Source of the DNA: Notolepis coatsorum
Taxonomy: Eukaryota > Chordata > Actinopteri > Aulopiformes > Paralepididae
Length of the DNA stretch: 64,000 nucleotides
Direction of reading: 5' to 3'
Assembly: GCA_963971535.1 (NCBI GenBank)
Contig: CAXASK010000014.1
Location: 1,533,002 to 1,597,001 of the forward strand
In this document: piece after piece, positions 22,046 through 33,697 of the stretch
Layout: each line of letters opens with the position of its first letter
How positions within the stretch are numbered: position 1 is the stretch's first letter
Notes under the pieces: model-generated
Database searches by the model: none
What the model was told of the DNA's origin: nothing
What the model saw: only the letters and a program-made list of their open reading frames with translations
Program-made: the position numbers and the translations under genes

Positions 22046-23312
22046 GCGAAGGTCCAATTTTCTAATGCGCGGACGTCCGCGCCGCTCACTTGGTGTCACA
22101 CAAAACGCTGCTCTGTGTTTTGGTTGACATCGACTTGCATTTAATGTGACGCCGATCTGCATTTTACTCTGACCACTCACTTTTTCACTCGCAAAAGACT
22201 ATATTGACATTACTATGGCCCATTCAACATCGGGTATCTATCGTTCCGGATGTGGGAACGTTATATTTTTTCATTCATACATTGTTGTTAATACCGTCGA
22301 GAATATAAGTATGTTTTTAAGCTTTTCTGATGTAATTCCAAAAATGCGAGTTATAGGCCCTGAAGCATATGATAGATTATCGATTGGCGTTTCTTTCCTA
22401 TACAAGCTATATTAAAAAATTCAAATGTATATGATCGGTATACATTATGCTTCATCATGCGCGAAGGAAAGGGGGGGGTGGGTCGTTTACAATTCCTTGA
22501 TCGTCAGTAACAGCTTTATTTAGTATGGGTTGATATGTTGACCAGATGGATTGCAAACAAAGAAATGGACAATCAAGCTGAAAATAACGTTATATTCCTT
22601 TTACCGTTCGCTGATGAGACTGTAGGAAAAATATTCCAATTATTTGACGTCGATCTGCTAGATCCATTTCCCGTTTGTATGACGCAATAAACGCCAAAAT
22701 CATATATATTATTGCGTTTCGAAAGCGATCCCAATGCACTCGATTGTGTCTCTTGATCCACGTAACAAGATAATACTGCCGGAGGGATTTCCTCGATGCA
22801 CCATCGCCACTTCCGGTTTGGTGTGGAGTGTAACTCGCCCGATCATCCACCAGGCGGCGGTATTGAGGCGTTGCAATATCAGACAGGGTGCCGCTGCAGT
22901 CCCGGAGGGACGCTGGATGAATTATGAATGCATGGCAAAAAAAATTAATATTGATCCCAACAACAAATTACGCCGTTGTTGGTGTTCAACGCATGGCGGA
23001 CAATAAAGATTGTTATGCCGTTGTTGGCGACCAATGTGTTAAGGACCCCACATTAAGAGTTAATAGGCCACCCCTGGAGGTCCCCGGACCCCACTTTGAG
23101 AACCACTGTCCATGAAAACCTTGATTTGATCAAACCAACACACTGATTGTGATTTATTCACAGAAATGAAGAATACGGAAGTGATGTTTTTATACTGTAC
23201 ACAAACTATGTTCATATGTGTATGCATTGGTATGTGTGTGTATGTCCATGCATGTGCGTTTGCATCTGTGTGTGTGTGCTTGCCGTCTTTTGTGTATTTG
23301 CTTATGTGTGTA
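22046..23312. other. No gene recognised; possible hAT right end at ~23111
   Basis: Frames such as 22734-23006 show no known domain. GGACCCCACTTTGAGAACCA then CTG at about 23090-23111 matches the usual hAT terminus CAGTGGTTCTCAAA in reverse. The matching left end was not found. (TG)-rich sequence occupies 23205-23310. Confidence 0.45.
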
Positions 23313-23733
23313 TGTTACGCACCCCAGTAAGGGGACGCAACACAAGGCCACAGACACGTTAGGTGAGGGTGCAGTGACACAAAACCATGAAACAATTTGC
23401 AAAATAGTATTTATTTCACAAATGAACAAAAACACAGCAACACAGAGAGCAAGGAGGACTACCTAGTGGCACCAAATAAAATAATAAAAGGAAATGAAAA
23501 CCCACCCCCCTTTACAGGCGCTGAACGCCCAAAAGTACAGGTGGTGGTGCTCACTCTAAAGCTGGTGTCTTTAACATCAGGTCACCTACGTCAGTGGTTC
23601 CCAACCTTTTTTGAGTACTGTACCACCAAAGCATTTCAAGCCAACCAAAGTACCACCTACTACGCAATCAATCGTGGTGATGCCCAGGATGTATAATTAA
23701 TAAATTAATAGTCTATATATTGTGGCAGACCGG

Positions 23734-23737
<4 letters not shown>

Positions 23738-23782
<45 letters not shown>

Positions 23783-23783
23783 T
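23738..23783. repeat. (TG)n microsatellite
   Basis: Uninterrupted TG run inside the hAT left region; another shorter one is at 23995-24025. Confidence 0.95.
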
Positions 23784-24188
23784 GAGACCTGGATAAAGTC
23801 ACATGGTCACACAGGTTGGCAGTTTATTGAAGTAAAGCTTTAGTTCTGAGACACCATTCACCATGGATAGCCACCAGCCACCATGACAGCACAGAGCAGT
23901 GTTAAGTCAAATCGGCACGTACATTAAAATTGGCACGGCGGCCGATACGTGGCACAGCGGCCCTACATTAAAATTGACATGGCGGCCCATCCAGTGTGTG
24001 TGTGTGTGTGTGTTTGTGTGTGTGTAGCTAAGGTAAAACCTGGGAGTGGAAGAAGGAGAGAAGTGATGAGGAGAGATGGAGAAGAGGAGATTTTTGTCTG
24101 TGTGACCCAATGCGACAATTAATGTGACACTTAAATCATATATTCAATCATAACTAATCATATAAATTATAATAGCCATTGTTTAAAG

Positions 24189-25224
24189 CAGTGGTCACCA
24201 ACTCTTTTAAGCCCAAGATCACTTTCTTTTGGTGAAGGCAAGATCTACCTATTGAAGCATTGAGAGAAAAAGACAGCCAAGATTGTACTTTAAACTAAAT
24301 TACTTTTATTTGCCTGTATTCTAATTACATGCAATGCTTTGGTCCAACATTAAAACGTCAAAGTATAACTGTAATGTGTACTTTCTCAGTCAGTGCTAAG
24401 TGCAGTCATCTTATGCAGCATCACTTTTCACATCAAAACAAAAGTAGAACTGTAATGTGGACCTTCTCCTATTAATTAACATTGCCAAACATATTTACAA
24501 TTAGCATTTTATAAAGTAGAACTGTACTTTCTCAGTCAGTGCTAAGTGCAGTAATCTTATGCAGCATCACTTTTCACATCAAAACAAAAGTAGAACTGTA
24601 ATGTGGACCTTCTCCTATTAATTAACATTGCCAAACATATTTACAATTAGCATTTTATAAAGTAGAACTGTACTTTCTCAGTCAGTGCTAAGTGCAGTAA
24701 TCTTATGCAGCATCACTTTTCACATCAAAACAAAAGTAGAGCTGTAATGTGGACCTTCTCCTATTAATTAACATTGCCAAACATATTTACAATTAGCATT
24801 TTATAAAGTAGAACTGTACTTTCTCAGGCAGTGCTAAGTGCAGTAATCTTATGCAGCATCACTTTTCACATCAAAACAAAAGTAGAACTGTAATGTGGAC
24901 CTTCTCCTATTAATTAACATTGCCAAACATATTTACAATTAGCATTTTATAAAGTAGAACTGTACTTTCTCAGTCAGTGCTAAGTGCAGTAATCTTATGC
25001 AGCATCACTTTTCACATCAAAACAAAAGTAGAGCTGTAATGTGGACCTTCTCCTATTAATTAACATTGCCAAACATATTTACAATTAGCATTTTATAAAG
25101 TAGAACTGTACTTTCTCAGTCAGTGCTAAGTGCAGTAATCTTATGCAGCATCACTTTTCACATCAAAACAAAAGTAGAGCTGTAATGTGGACTCTCAGGG
25201 AAAGATCTCAGGGAAAGACCACTG
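24189..25224. mobile_element. Nested hAT MITE with 146-bp internal tandem repeats
   Basis: Begins CAGTGGTCACCAACTC and ends AAAGACCACTG; the exact 8-bp duplication GTTTAAAG flanks it at 24181-24188 and 25225-25232. Inside, 146-bp units start (CTTTCTCAG) at 24381, 24527, 24673, 24819, 24965 and 25111, nearly identical, so the element grew by internal tandem amplification. Confidence 0.93.
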
Positions 25225-25259
25225 GTTTAAAGACTAAAAAAAAGTTTCTAACTCACCAA

Positions 25260-27140
25260 TTAATGTGACACTTGAGCCTGTTTCTCTCTCATCAGTTTTG
25301 TCAGTCTGGGGGAGATTGTTGCAACAGCTGTGACCAGGTTATTCTCCAAGTTGAGTCTGTTCCTGTGTTTAGTTTTGATGTGGGTCATGGCGGAGAATGT
25401 CACCTCACACAGGTATGTGGACCCAAAAGGCAACAGTTCATTCAGGGCATGTTTCCCCAATTCAGGATACTCCTTCTCCACATCACACCAGAACTGTGTC
25501 AGTGGTGTGCTTGAGTACCTCATCTTCAGGCTCCTATCTGAGGACACATCTATGAGGTCTTCTTGCAGTCTGGCGGGAATGCTGCTGTTAATGCATGTCA
25601 CAAATGGATTACGCACCCAGTCCAGTGTGGATGACTTGTTGTCAATATCAGGGAAGTAAGAGTTGAACTCATTCTTGAGCTTGGACAAATGTGTGTGTAC
25701 TATTTTCACAATTGCAGCTCTGTCACATTCACCAGCAGCAATGTATGCGTTCAGCTGCAGGAAACAACTTGTATCCCCTTTTTCACATTTGCTCTGCCAG
25801 AGCCTGATCTTCTCCGTGAATCCACACACTTTGTCATACAAGCTAAGAACAGTTGTGTCTTTACCTTGAAGAGAGAGATTCAGCTGGTTGAGTTTGCTGA
25901 AAATATCAGAGAGGTATCCCAGCCGAGCTACCCAGTCTGCATCGTCGAACATCGCCACAAGGGGGTGTGTGTGCTCAGACAGAAATGCCCTCACTTCATT
26001 GCGCAGCTCAAACAGCCTCTGCAGCGTCTTCCCTCGGGATAACCACCGGACGTCGGTGTGAAGCAGGAGCTGTTTGTGTTCTGACCCACCGTCTTCACAC
26101 AGTGACTGAAACAGTCTATGATTCAAAGGCCTGGACTGTATGAAGTTGATCACTTTTACGGCATCATTCAAAACATCATTTAGCTCTGGACTCATTCTCT
26201 TGCTAGCGAGTGCTTCTCTGTGAATCATACAGTGCATCCATGTGACGTCAGGGTTTACCTTTTTTACGTGGGCCAATAATCCATTTACTCTGCCGGTCAT
26301 CGCCGCAGCGCCGTCTGTGCACACATGAGAGCAGTATTTCCAATCCAGTTTGTGTTGAGAGAAGAAATTGTCAATAACGTTAAAAACGTCCAGTCCAGTA
26401 GTTCTCCCCGTGAGTTTCTTACAAAACAGAATGTGCTCGTTGATCATCTTCTCCAAAGTGTCTTTGTAACGCACAAACGCAATCAGTTGTGCTTCCCCAC
26501 TGACATCCGTTGATTCATCCAACTGCAAAGCGAACATGCCAGATGCTTTACATTTTTCAACCACTTGGTCAATAATGTCAATTCCCATGTCGTCGATCCG
26601 ATGGCACACAGTATTATTTGACAACGGCACTTTCTTGAGGACATCAGCTGCTTTCTTATCAAGCATAGTTTCTGCGAGAATTATAGCAGCAGGCAAGATG
26701 AGCTCTTCGGCTATGGTAAATGGCTTTTTCGATTTAGCCACGAGTAGCGACACGGCATAAGATGCCTCCAAGGCCTTGGTTGAGACAGATGTCGCTTTCT
26801 TTAGTTTGCCTTGGCTTCCTTTAAATTCAGCCAGCTTTTGGTGGAAAAACCCTGCAGGCTTACCCACACAGGAGGGATGTTTAGTACTGAGGTGCCGATG
26901 TAAATGTGATGGTTTCATGCTATTATTAGAAAGCACGGCGCCACAGATGAAACACATTGGCTGTGGTGGCTCTGTGGCCGTGACAGTAAACCCGGAGAGC
27001 ACATACTGTTCATCAAAATGCCGAATCGTCACCTTCTCAGTTTTCTTTTTCTTGAGAACAGGTTCTCCTGATTCAGCAGTGCCAGTATCATCCGTGCTGT
27101 TGTTTCTGGATGAACCAGCTCGACTCAGCCATTGATCCAT
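25260..27140 (-). CDS. hAT transposase, BED-finger type (626 aa, intact)
   Basis: Single-exon transposase of the hAT element that contains it; it would cut the element at its ends and reinsert it. Residues 63-88 form a BED zinc finger (C63-x2-C66, H83-x4-H88). Catalytic aspartates sit in QLDESTDVSG (D208) and CTDGAAAMTG (D276). The C-terminal dimerisation region has LPFGSTYLCEVTFSAM and HRNRLNLENN. A Lys-rich stretch near residues 30-36 could be a nuclear signal. No stop or frameshift is present, and 626 aa is a normal full length. Relatives in vertebrates are the ZBED5/FAM200/SCAND3-like proteins, some domesticated; here TIRs and a target duplication show it is a transposon gene, not a host gene. 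Confidence 0.95.
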   Translation of the reverse strand: MDQWLSRAGSSRNNSTDDTGTAESGEPVLKKKKTEKVTIRHFDEQYVLSGFTVTATEPPQPMCFICGAVLSNNSMKPSHLHRHLSTKHPSCVGKPAGFFHQKLAEFKGSQGKLKKATSVSTKALEASYAVSLLVAKSKKPFTIAEELILPAAIILAETMLDKKAADVLKKVPLSNNTVCHRIDDMGIDIIDQVVEKCKASGMFALQLDESTDVSGEAQLIAFVRYKDTLEKMINEHILFCKKLTGRTTGLDVFNVIDNFFSQHKLDWKYCSHVCTDGAAAMTGRVNGLLAHVKKVNPDVTWMHCMIHREALASKRMSPELNDVLNDAVKVINFIQSRPLNHRLFQSLCEDGGSEHKQLLLHTDVRWLSRGKTLQRLFELRNEVRAFLSEHTHPLVAMFDDADWVARLGYLSDIFSKLNQLNLSLQGKDTTVLSLYDKVCGFTEKIRLWQSKCEKGDTSCFLQLNAYIAAGECDRAAIVKIVHTHLSKLKNEFNSYFPDIDNKSSTLDWVRNPFVTCINSSIPARLQEDLIDVSSDRSLKMRYSSTPLTQFWCDVEKEYPELGKHALNELLPFGSTYLCEVTFSAMTHIKTKHRNRLNLENNLVTAVATISPRLTKLMREKQAQVSH

Positions 27141-27406
27141 AATGATTTTTATCTTTTTATCTCAATAATGTTGTTTTGCTAGCCAGCGCGCCACTACAAT
27201 GATGAATTTTTTTTTTCTTCAGATGAACACCTGACAGGACAGACAGTCCGGCGCCGGCGGGCGGGAAGCTGAACTCTGCGCCAATAATATAATTATAGCC
27301 AGCAAATGATTACTTAATTTGAATGCCCCCAATTTTGGTTACATTATTACAGATTATGCATTATTCGGGTACAGTTCTCTTGTACAATTTATAATAAAAC
27401 AAATAA

Positions 27407-27439
<33 letters not shown>

Positions 27440-28092
27440 CAAAATCTTTTCACGTACCACCTGGGGACCACCCACGTACCACTAGTGGTACGCGTACCAC
27501 CGGTTGGGAAACACTGACCTACGTGATGCAAAATGTAGACCCCAGGGTATCTTCCTGTCCTCAATGTCCCTGTATGCGAAACAAAAGATGAATACAAAGA
27601 AAAGCAATCACCATAGGCTGGGTGACACAAGGGAAACAAATATACAAAGGGTTAATACAGAAATGTACAGCAAACTAAAGAACACCAAAACACAATGAAG
27701 TGAACCAGAGCTTTCACCAGCTTTACCAAATGTACCTAACAACCAGAGCTTTTACCTCTGAAGAGCCACTGCTCTATATACCTAAGAACCAGAGCTTTTA
27801 CCCCTGAAGAGCCACTGCTCTATATACCTAAGAACCAGAGCTTTTACCTCTGAAGAGCCACTGCTCTATATACCTAACAACACACAGAATTATCACCAAA
27901 GACACAGAGACACCCACCACCACAATGAGCCAAAAGAGCTAACTAACACTGCACAAAATGGGATATATAAAGGGAGAGTGGAGCTTAATTGCAGATCAGC
28001 TTCAGCTGCCGTTGCACTGGGGTGAGTTGCTGATTGACCAGCTGGCTGCTGATGCTGCAACTGGGAGACACCTGAGAATGGGATATGTTACA

Positions 28093-28260
28093 CAGGAGGG
28101 AGACAAAAACAGAACAACCTAAACATGTCTATATATACACACACACAACAGATAACATACATAACCCCCATATATATACACATAAGGACACAGTCTGTAA
28201 CAGTGTATATGTATATTGATGTTTACTATGTAATCATTGTCTTACTGTACCATGTGCTTG

Positions 28261-28318
<58 letters not shown>

Positions 28319-28562
28319 TCAGGTGTCCAGTATCTCTCAGTGAGGTAGCCTCCATATAGAGAGAGTGATCTGCAATCTGCTTGGGTTGGAGGTGCAATTC
28401 CTAACAGGCTCAACCATATGGATAAAAGTACCCATATTATGTGCATTACACAAACCAAAAACATATCGGAATTACTAGAAGAAAGAAACGTCACCACCTT
28501 TGGCTGATAGTAATTTATTCATTTATTAGGATTTATTTTGGACTGGTCTAATAAATGTTTAC
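28093..28562. other. No gene; (GT)n microsatellite at ~28264-28316
   Basis: Low-complexity sequence with a long GT run, leading to the KLHL10 copy B duplication boundary at about 28563. Confidence 0.8.
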
Positions 28563-28603
28563 GGTTCTTAGATGGATCCCCCCGCTGCCTCCTCCTCCAG
28601 GGG

Positions 28604-31176
28604 TCACTGCACGGCACCACGGGGAGCAGCATACTGGCTCATGTTAGGCAGGCCATGCATTATGCAGCAGCTTAGGCCTCTGCGCGGGATCTCCATGTCC
28701 TCTGCTACAGTCCACCTGTCGCTGCTCTGGTCGTAGCGCTCCACGTTGGAGATGGTGTTCAAGCCATTGAAGCCTCCGACCACGAAGAGCAGGTCGTCCA
28801 GCACCCCGATGCCAAAGTAGCTGCGGGGGGTGAGCATGGTGGGCAGGGCGCGCCAGGAGTCAGTCAAGGGGCTGTAGGCCTCCGCGCTATGCAGGCCAAA
28901 CCCTCCCACCTGAGGACAGGACACATGAGAGGAATGTTTTAATATGTGGTTAAGGCAGGAAGACACGTTATTAATCCACTTAGGCAAATGAGGGCATCAC
29001 AGCAGCATTGCAAGTCAAATGATACATATCTATATAAAAAATACCTAGTATAAAGCATTTGCCTCTGTGTGCACCTACCACATAGACTTGTCCTCCGTAT
29101 GCAGCGACTCCCACTCCGCTACGCCTGCTGCTCATGGGGGCAATCAGAGTCCACTGGTTGGTGTCTGGGCTGTAGCACTCAGCTGTGAGCAGACGCTCCG
29201 CTCCGTTGTCGCCACCACAGATGTAAACCTGTAATAAGAAAGAATATTCTAATTTAGTTTATATATTCCATTTTATTTCATTCTACTTTAATTGTCTGTT
29301 AATGTTGATGCAAAAATTCCTTGTATGTGCAAGCTTACTTGGAAATAAAGACATTTATGATTTCTGATTCTGAATGATACCAATCGCTTAGTTTTTAATG
29401 TAAGCATTCCTTGGGTTCATCTACCACCTGTGTTCCTCAGTTCCACCCACCTTGCCGTGGAGGGCTGCGGCGCCGGCGTCGCTCCTGCGCTCCAGCATGG
29501 GTGAAATCACTGTCCACTGGTTGGTTTCAGGCTCGTAGCACTCAGCGGTGTTCAGTCGCACGTGTCCGTCGCACCCTCCCATGGCGTAGATACAGCCATC
29601 CAACGTGACCACGCTGACGTGACCGCGGCGTGAGTGCATGGGAGCTGCCTGCAGCCAGCTGCGAGTGACGGGGTTGAACCTGCGCACACTGCTGAAATAC
29701 TCTGTGCCGTTTTTGCCGCCGACGCAGTAGACCAGACCGTGGAGATAAGCAGTGCCATGGAAGGCCCGGGGACTCTCCGCGTCAACGCTCACGTCCATCC
29801 ATCCACCGGCTCGGATATTGTAAGCCTCCATACCATTGGTCAGGCTGCCACCACTAATGCCTCCGATGGCCAATAGGACCTCCTGGGGCAGGCGTGGGCG
29901 GGTCAGGGGTTTTGGGAGCCTGTCGGAGCCAGGGGGTTTCAGGACGCTGAGGATGAGGGGCCTGCAGTCGTGGCTGTCCCTCACCACAGGGTTCTTCAGG
30001 ACGTTGTTCCCGAAGTAGTCAGGCCTCATCAAGCCCATGCGAACCTGGGAAGAGACAAGCAGACAGCGGGTACAACTTAGACAGCGGTTGTAGACGGTTT
30101 CACTGGAATTTTGTTGCTAGGGAACAGTTTGGACCCAAATGTTTGAGACAACTAGGGAACCTAGTGTTGTTTTAATGCAATGCACAGTAATACAATTAGT
30201 TACCTTGGGCAGCAGCAAAGGGATGTGTGTTTTACGCTCCTCACAGGAGTGGTCGATCCAACGGAGGACGGCCTCGAACACCGTCTCCTCATTCTTCACG
30301 TTCAGGTCATCCCTCTCGATGATGTCCACCAGTTGCTGCAGGGACAGCTCCACAAACTCCTGTGAGACGCGCAGCATCTCCTCAAAGTGGCACACGATGA
30401 AGAGATGGGCCTTGCGCCTCAGGTCAGGGCAGCAGTAGATGTCCGCCAACCTCCAGATGCCGACGCAGTTTTCCAGAGACAGCTGGCCCTCTAGGAAGTC
30501 AGAGCACGCTCCTACTATGCCAGTGACGAGAAGCTGGTCTGCAGCCACCAGAAGCTCTTCCACGTTCTCTGCTGTCACCAGCACAAAGTGTGTGTAGGCG
30601 TACTCTATGATGAGCTGCATCATAGCCGCGGACACCCCAGGGATAGTGTAGACTGGTTTCTCTGAGTCGCTCCAGCGAGTGAAGAGGGTTCTGTGGGACG
30701 CAGAGTATAGAGATATCTGATGACTAAACAGTAAGCAACATTCTGTCCTGTGTAGTAATATATTTTCACTGTAGAAGTATAGGGTCTTAGCACAGTAGAA
30801 GTATAATATACTTTCACAGTAGAAGTACAGTATAGTATCTTTATACAGTAGTACAGTATAGTATATTTTTACAGTAAAAGTACAGTATAGTATCTTTTTA
30901 CAGTAGAAGTACAGTATAGTATCTTTTTACAGTAGACGTACAGTATAGTATCTTTTTACAGTAGACATACAGTATAGTATCTTTTTACTAACCAAGCTAA
31001 CCTGAACCAAGATAACCTGAACCAAGCTAAACTTACCTGAAATAGGTGCTGCAGCCACACAGGATGTTCTTGTGAGCGTTAAACTCAGTGCTGTTGACTT
31101 TAATAACCACATCACAGAACCTTCCCTCCAGACGCAGCTCATTAAGGATTGTACAGGACATTGTTTCCTTTTCCAT
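28604..31176 (-). CDS. klhl10: Kelch-like protein 10, copy B (5 coding exons, 558 aa)
   Basis: Tandem paralogue of the gene at 12509-15643, same strand and same introns. Exons: 31176-31037, 30690-30204, 30044-29451, 29228-29079 and 28909-28604 (140, 487, 594, 150 and 306 nt), in frame, ending GAVQ then TGA. The last exon is 12 nt shorter: GGFGLHSAEA replaces GGFDSENRLHSGEA, removing four residues from the start of a kelch blade. BTB and BACK are close to copy A (3 changes in 47 residues of exon 1, 10 in 162 of exon 2). The kelch part differs more, mostly in loops after the GG pairs (GGISGGS for GGWSGDR, GGKNGTEYFS for GGYSGVEYFN) and SRRGHVS for SRRCYVS. At those sites copy A is nearer to human KLHL10. 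Function is inferred as a CUL3 adaptor. No disabling change was seen. Confidence 0.92.
30790..30990. repeat. KLHL10 B intron 1 tandem repeat (~29 bp)
   Basis: Units of CAGTAGAAGTACAGTATAGT then ATCTTTTTA, uninterrupted here; the same array is split by an insertion in copy A. Confidence 0.85.
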
Positions 31177-31604
31177 TTGGGGATTTTTAAATTGTATCTA
31201 CAATATATATTCAAGCTTACAGACAAGTAGCCAGAAACAACAAGTGAGATCTTCACTTGTCTTCTGAGATCTGAGATCTTCTGAGAGAATTGTTGAATAG
31301 ATACACAAATGTTCTAGAATGTTATGACATCATACTGTGACATCACAACGGAACATCATACTGTGACATCATACTGTGACATCACAACGGAACATATTTG
31401 AGTTCCATTTGAATAATATAAATAATATGTATGATATAATATAATGTAATGTTATATATTATAATAGCATGTAATATAATAATAAAGTATAATATATTTA
31501 GCTCCCATTTGAATAATATAGATATTATGTCTAAAAACATGACATTCTTTAGAAGTCTTAAAATATATATTTTTTATTTAAGTTAAAATAAATGTAAAAT
31601 AATA

Positions 31605-31735
31605 ACGTTATTTATATAGCACCATTCATACAGATTGCAGCTCAACGTGCTTTACACAAAAAACGAAACAAAAGGATAAAAAAAAAATTATAATAATTGC
31701 AATCACTCAATAACTAAGGATGGAAATTATTAGGG
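31605..31735 (-). mobile_element. L2-type LINE 3' end
   Basis: TTATTTATATAGCACCATTC and TGCAGCTCAACGTGC, as at 15023 and 16085. It is shared with copy A, so it predates the duplication, and marks its upstream edge (TAACTAAGGATGG, after which A and B differ). Confidence 0.75.
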
Positions 31736-32231
31736 CTGTCCCAGACTAAGGATTTGTATAGTCGATTTGTAGTCGCCAAAATTAGCTGATAGTCGACTAT
31801 TAGTCGACTATAAAAAAATAAATTAAATAAAAAGTATAATATATTTTTTTCTTTTTTCGTTCCATTTGGGCTGTGGGGGTGCTTAATGTCTGAAGGAGTT
31901 GACAGAAGGCTTCTTGTTCTCTGCGAAAGCATGAAATTGGTCCACTGATGGATACATCTTGATATTTGTGACTAGCCGTAGAGATTAGGGACTTGTTGAA
32001 CCATCTTCAAATTTTCTTTTTTACATAAATTATGAAAGTAGAGATTCATACCTTCAAAATAAGCCATCACATGAACATTTTGGTGGGATACTTTTCAAGC
32101 TACTTCCTATGAATCATGGTGATTATCACAAAACCTAATAGACCACTACACTTCCGCGTTACATTGAAATCGGGGAGGAGATTGCGGGGGGGGGGGGGGC
32201 AAATGAATGAATGTGGATGAGAGCCTTGACA
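31733..32231. other. hAT-like left end, remainder unassigned
   Basis: TAGGGCTGTCCCAGACTAAG and repeated AGTCGACTATTAGTCGACTA fit the terminal and subterminal part of a fish hAT MITE. No matching right end was found, so it is probably truncated. A G-run lies at 32187-32199. Confidence 0.5.
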
Positions 32232-32235
32232 TTAA

Positions 32236-32653
32236 AGGGGAACTATTTTACTATTTCTTTCACTATTTGGGCACTTTTACACAATTCCTGTGAGTCTATG
32301 GAACACCTCTGTAATATATATATATTTTTTATTCATTGTTTTGTATTTCTAATCAAGTCCTCAAAAACAGCATTTTTCTACCTGAAGATCTCGAGCTGTT
32401 TTGAGCCTGGGCTCCTAAACCACTGTGCAGCGGCGTCGTCGCCTGAACATTAACATGCAGCGGTGTCTTTATGACATCACATATAGGCACATTTTCAAAT
32501 GACTCAGTTCAGTGAGGGTGAATATTGTGAGAGGAGAATTGGAAGAATGCGCCAATATGAGAATTTTGAGACATAGATCATATTAATATAAGTTCACATA
32601 GCTAGGAAACAATGCTAAACACTCAAAAAGGCCATTTATAAGATAGTTCCCCT
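32236..32653. mobile_element. TTAA-flanked MITE, copy 2 (418 bp)
   Basis: Same ends (AGGGGAACTAT, ATAGTTCCCCT), same length and same orientation as 8820-9237, with TTAA at 32232-32235 and 32654-32657. Only a few base differences are visible between the copies. Confidence 0.88.
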
Positions 32654-32657
32654 TTAA

Positions 32658-33129
32658 GTGATTGCAGATACGGCTGTGGGGGTGCTGGAGACATGATCCA
32701 ATAGACTTGTATGCGCCTGAATCTCCTGAACACGGGCGCGAGACATTCCTAATCGATCAGAACTAAATCGGCAGCGAAAAAGACCGTTTTTAAGCATCGA
32801 TTCCCCCATGCACATGCGCAGATTGGCCACGGAGTGTGACGCAACGCACATCCACCCTGGAATGTTCCATTGAGGGGGTGTTGTGTTGCGAGAATGATAA
32901 GATAGAATTAAATATACAGTAAAAGGAATACAGTACAAATATACAGAAGTCTACATTAAGTGTAATATTGCACAGTGTTGTGCATTTATAATCAGTAGCT
33001 TAGGCTACATAGTAGGCTAATGACAGCCTATTCTAGTCTAGCAGGTGCTGGTATAGACGTATAATATATGACATATATGACATATATGACATTTTTTATA
33101 CGTAAATTCTACCTACCTCCACCGTAACA
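32658..33129. other. No gene recognised
   Basis: Unassigned sequence; (CATATATGA)-type short tandem near 33065-33090. Confidence 0.4.
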
Positions 33130-33290
33130 GTGATGAGAAGTATTTTAAAATGTATCCTGTATTTGATCGGAAGCCAGTGGAGGTCGTGGAGGACAGGGGT
33201 CATGTGATCAGAGCGACGGGTGAAGGTGAGCATGTGGGCAGCAAAGTTTTGGACATATTGGACTTTATTGGGGATAGATATTATATACAC
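33130..33290 (-). mobile_element. LINE RT C-terminal fragment
   Basis: Minus-strand reading KVQYVQNFAAHMLTFTRRSD, HMTPVLHDLHWLPIKYRIHF and KILLIT matches the C-terminal segment of L2/CR1-like ORF2 (QNxAAxL...LHWLPIxYRIxFKIL). Confidence 0.8.
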
Positions 33291-33697
33291 TTGTCCTAAT
33301 ATACTAACCTACACTGTAGCACTCAACACTTTGATGAACATTGTTACTCAGCTGATAGAGTTGTGCCCTTCCTGATGACTTGTCGTACAGACCTTGTAAG
33401 TCTAAAAGTGGATAAAAGCGTTCAGCTAAATGACTAAATGTAAATGGGAAATGGGGGACCCTGATGTAAACAAGACAAATCAAGTTTCAAGATTTTATTA
33501 TCATTTAAAATAACACAAGATTTATTCACATACACACCAGGGCATACAGTGAAATGCGGGTGGCCATGCCCACTTTGATTGTGCAGTAATACTAATAAAC
33601 TAATAAAATAGACATAATAAACAGGTAAAAAAATAGGCAGGATAAAATAGACATGCTAAAGTCAATGTTCAATGTTCTGATGGCCTCTCCAGAGTGA
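33291..33697. mobile_element. Retroposon 3' ends
   Basis: GGATAAAAGCG and GCTAAATGACTAAATGTAAA (33410-33448, plus) are a common fish SINE/LINE tail. It is followed by a fragment of the GGGGGACCCTGATGTAAAC 3'UTR (33452) and by the reverse tail CAAGATTTTATTATCATTT (33488, minus). Confidence 0.6.

Larger units (their letters stand above)
23592..27516 (-). mobile_element. Complete hAT transposon with perfect 8-bp TSD
   Basis: Termini CAGTGGTTCCCAACC and (reverse) CAGTGTTTCCCAACC. The exact 8-bp duplication ACCTACGT flanks it at 23584-23591 and 27517-27524. It carries an intact transposase on the minus strand and a nested hAT MITE between the transposase stop and the left end. The right subterminal region has several GGTGGTACG or GTACCAC motifs (27470-27500), possible transposase-binding sites. 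With both ends and the gene intact it could still be mobile. Confidence 0.95.
23313..28092 (-). mobile_element. Probable solo LTR, split by a hAT element
   Basis: Removing the hAT (23592-27516) and one target-site copy leaves about 850 bp that on the minus strand begins TGTAACATATCCC and ends GGGGTGCGTAACA, i.e. TG...CA. AAATAAATACT (a poly(A) signal) lies about 100 bp before the end. No internal retroviral-type genes are nearby, so a solo LTR is the simplest reading. No target duplication could be seen. It contains three 46-bp tandem units at about 27741-27885. Confidence 0.6.

Noticed and set aside
22590-23006. Overlapping frames around 22.6-23.0 kb (86-90 codons)
   Set aside because: No recognisable motif, no splice support, and neighbouring repeat sequence.
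31733-32231. Complete hAT MITE at 31733
   Set aside because: A typical left end is present, but no matching right end or 8-bp duplication could be found.
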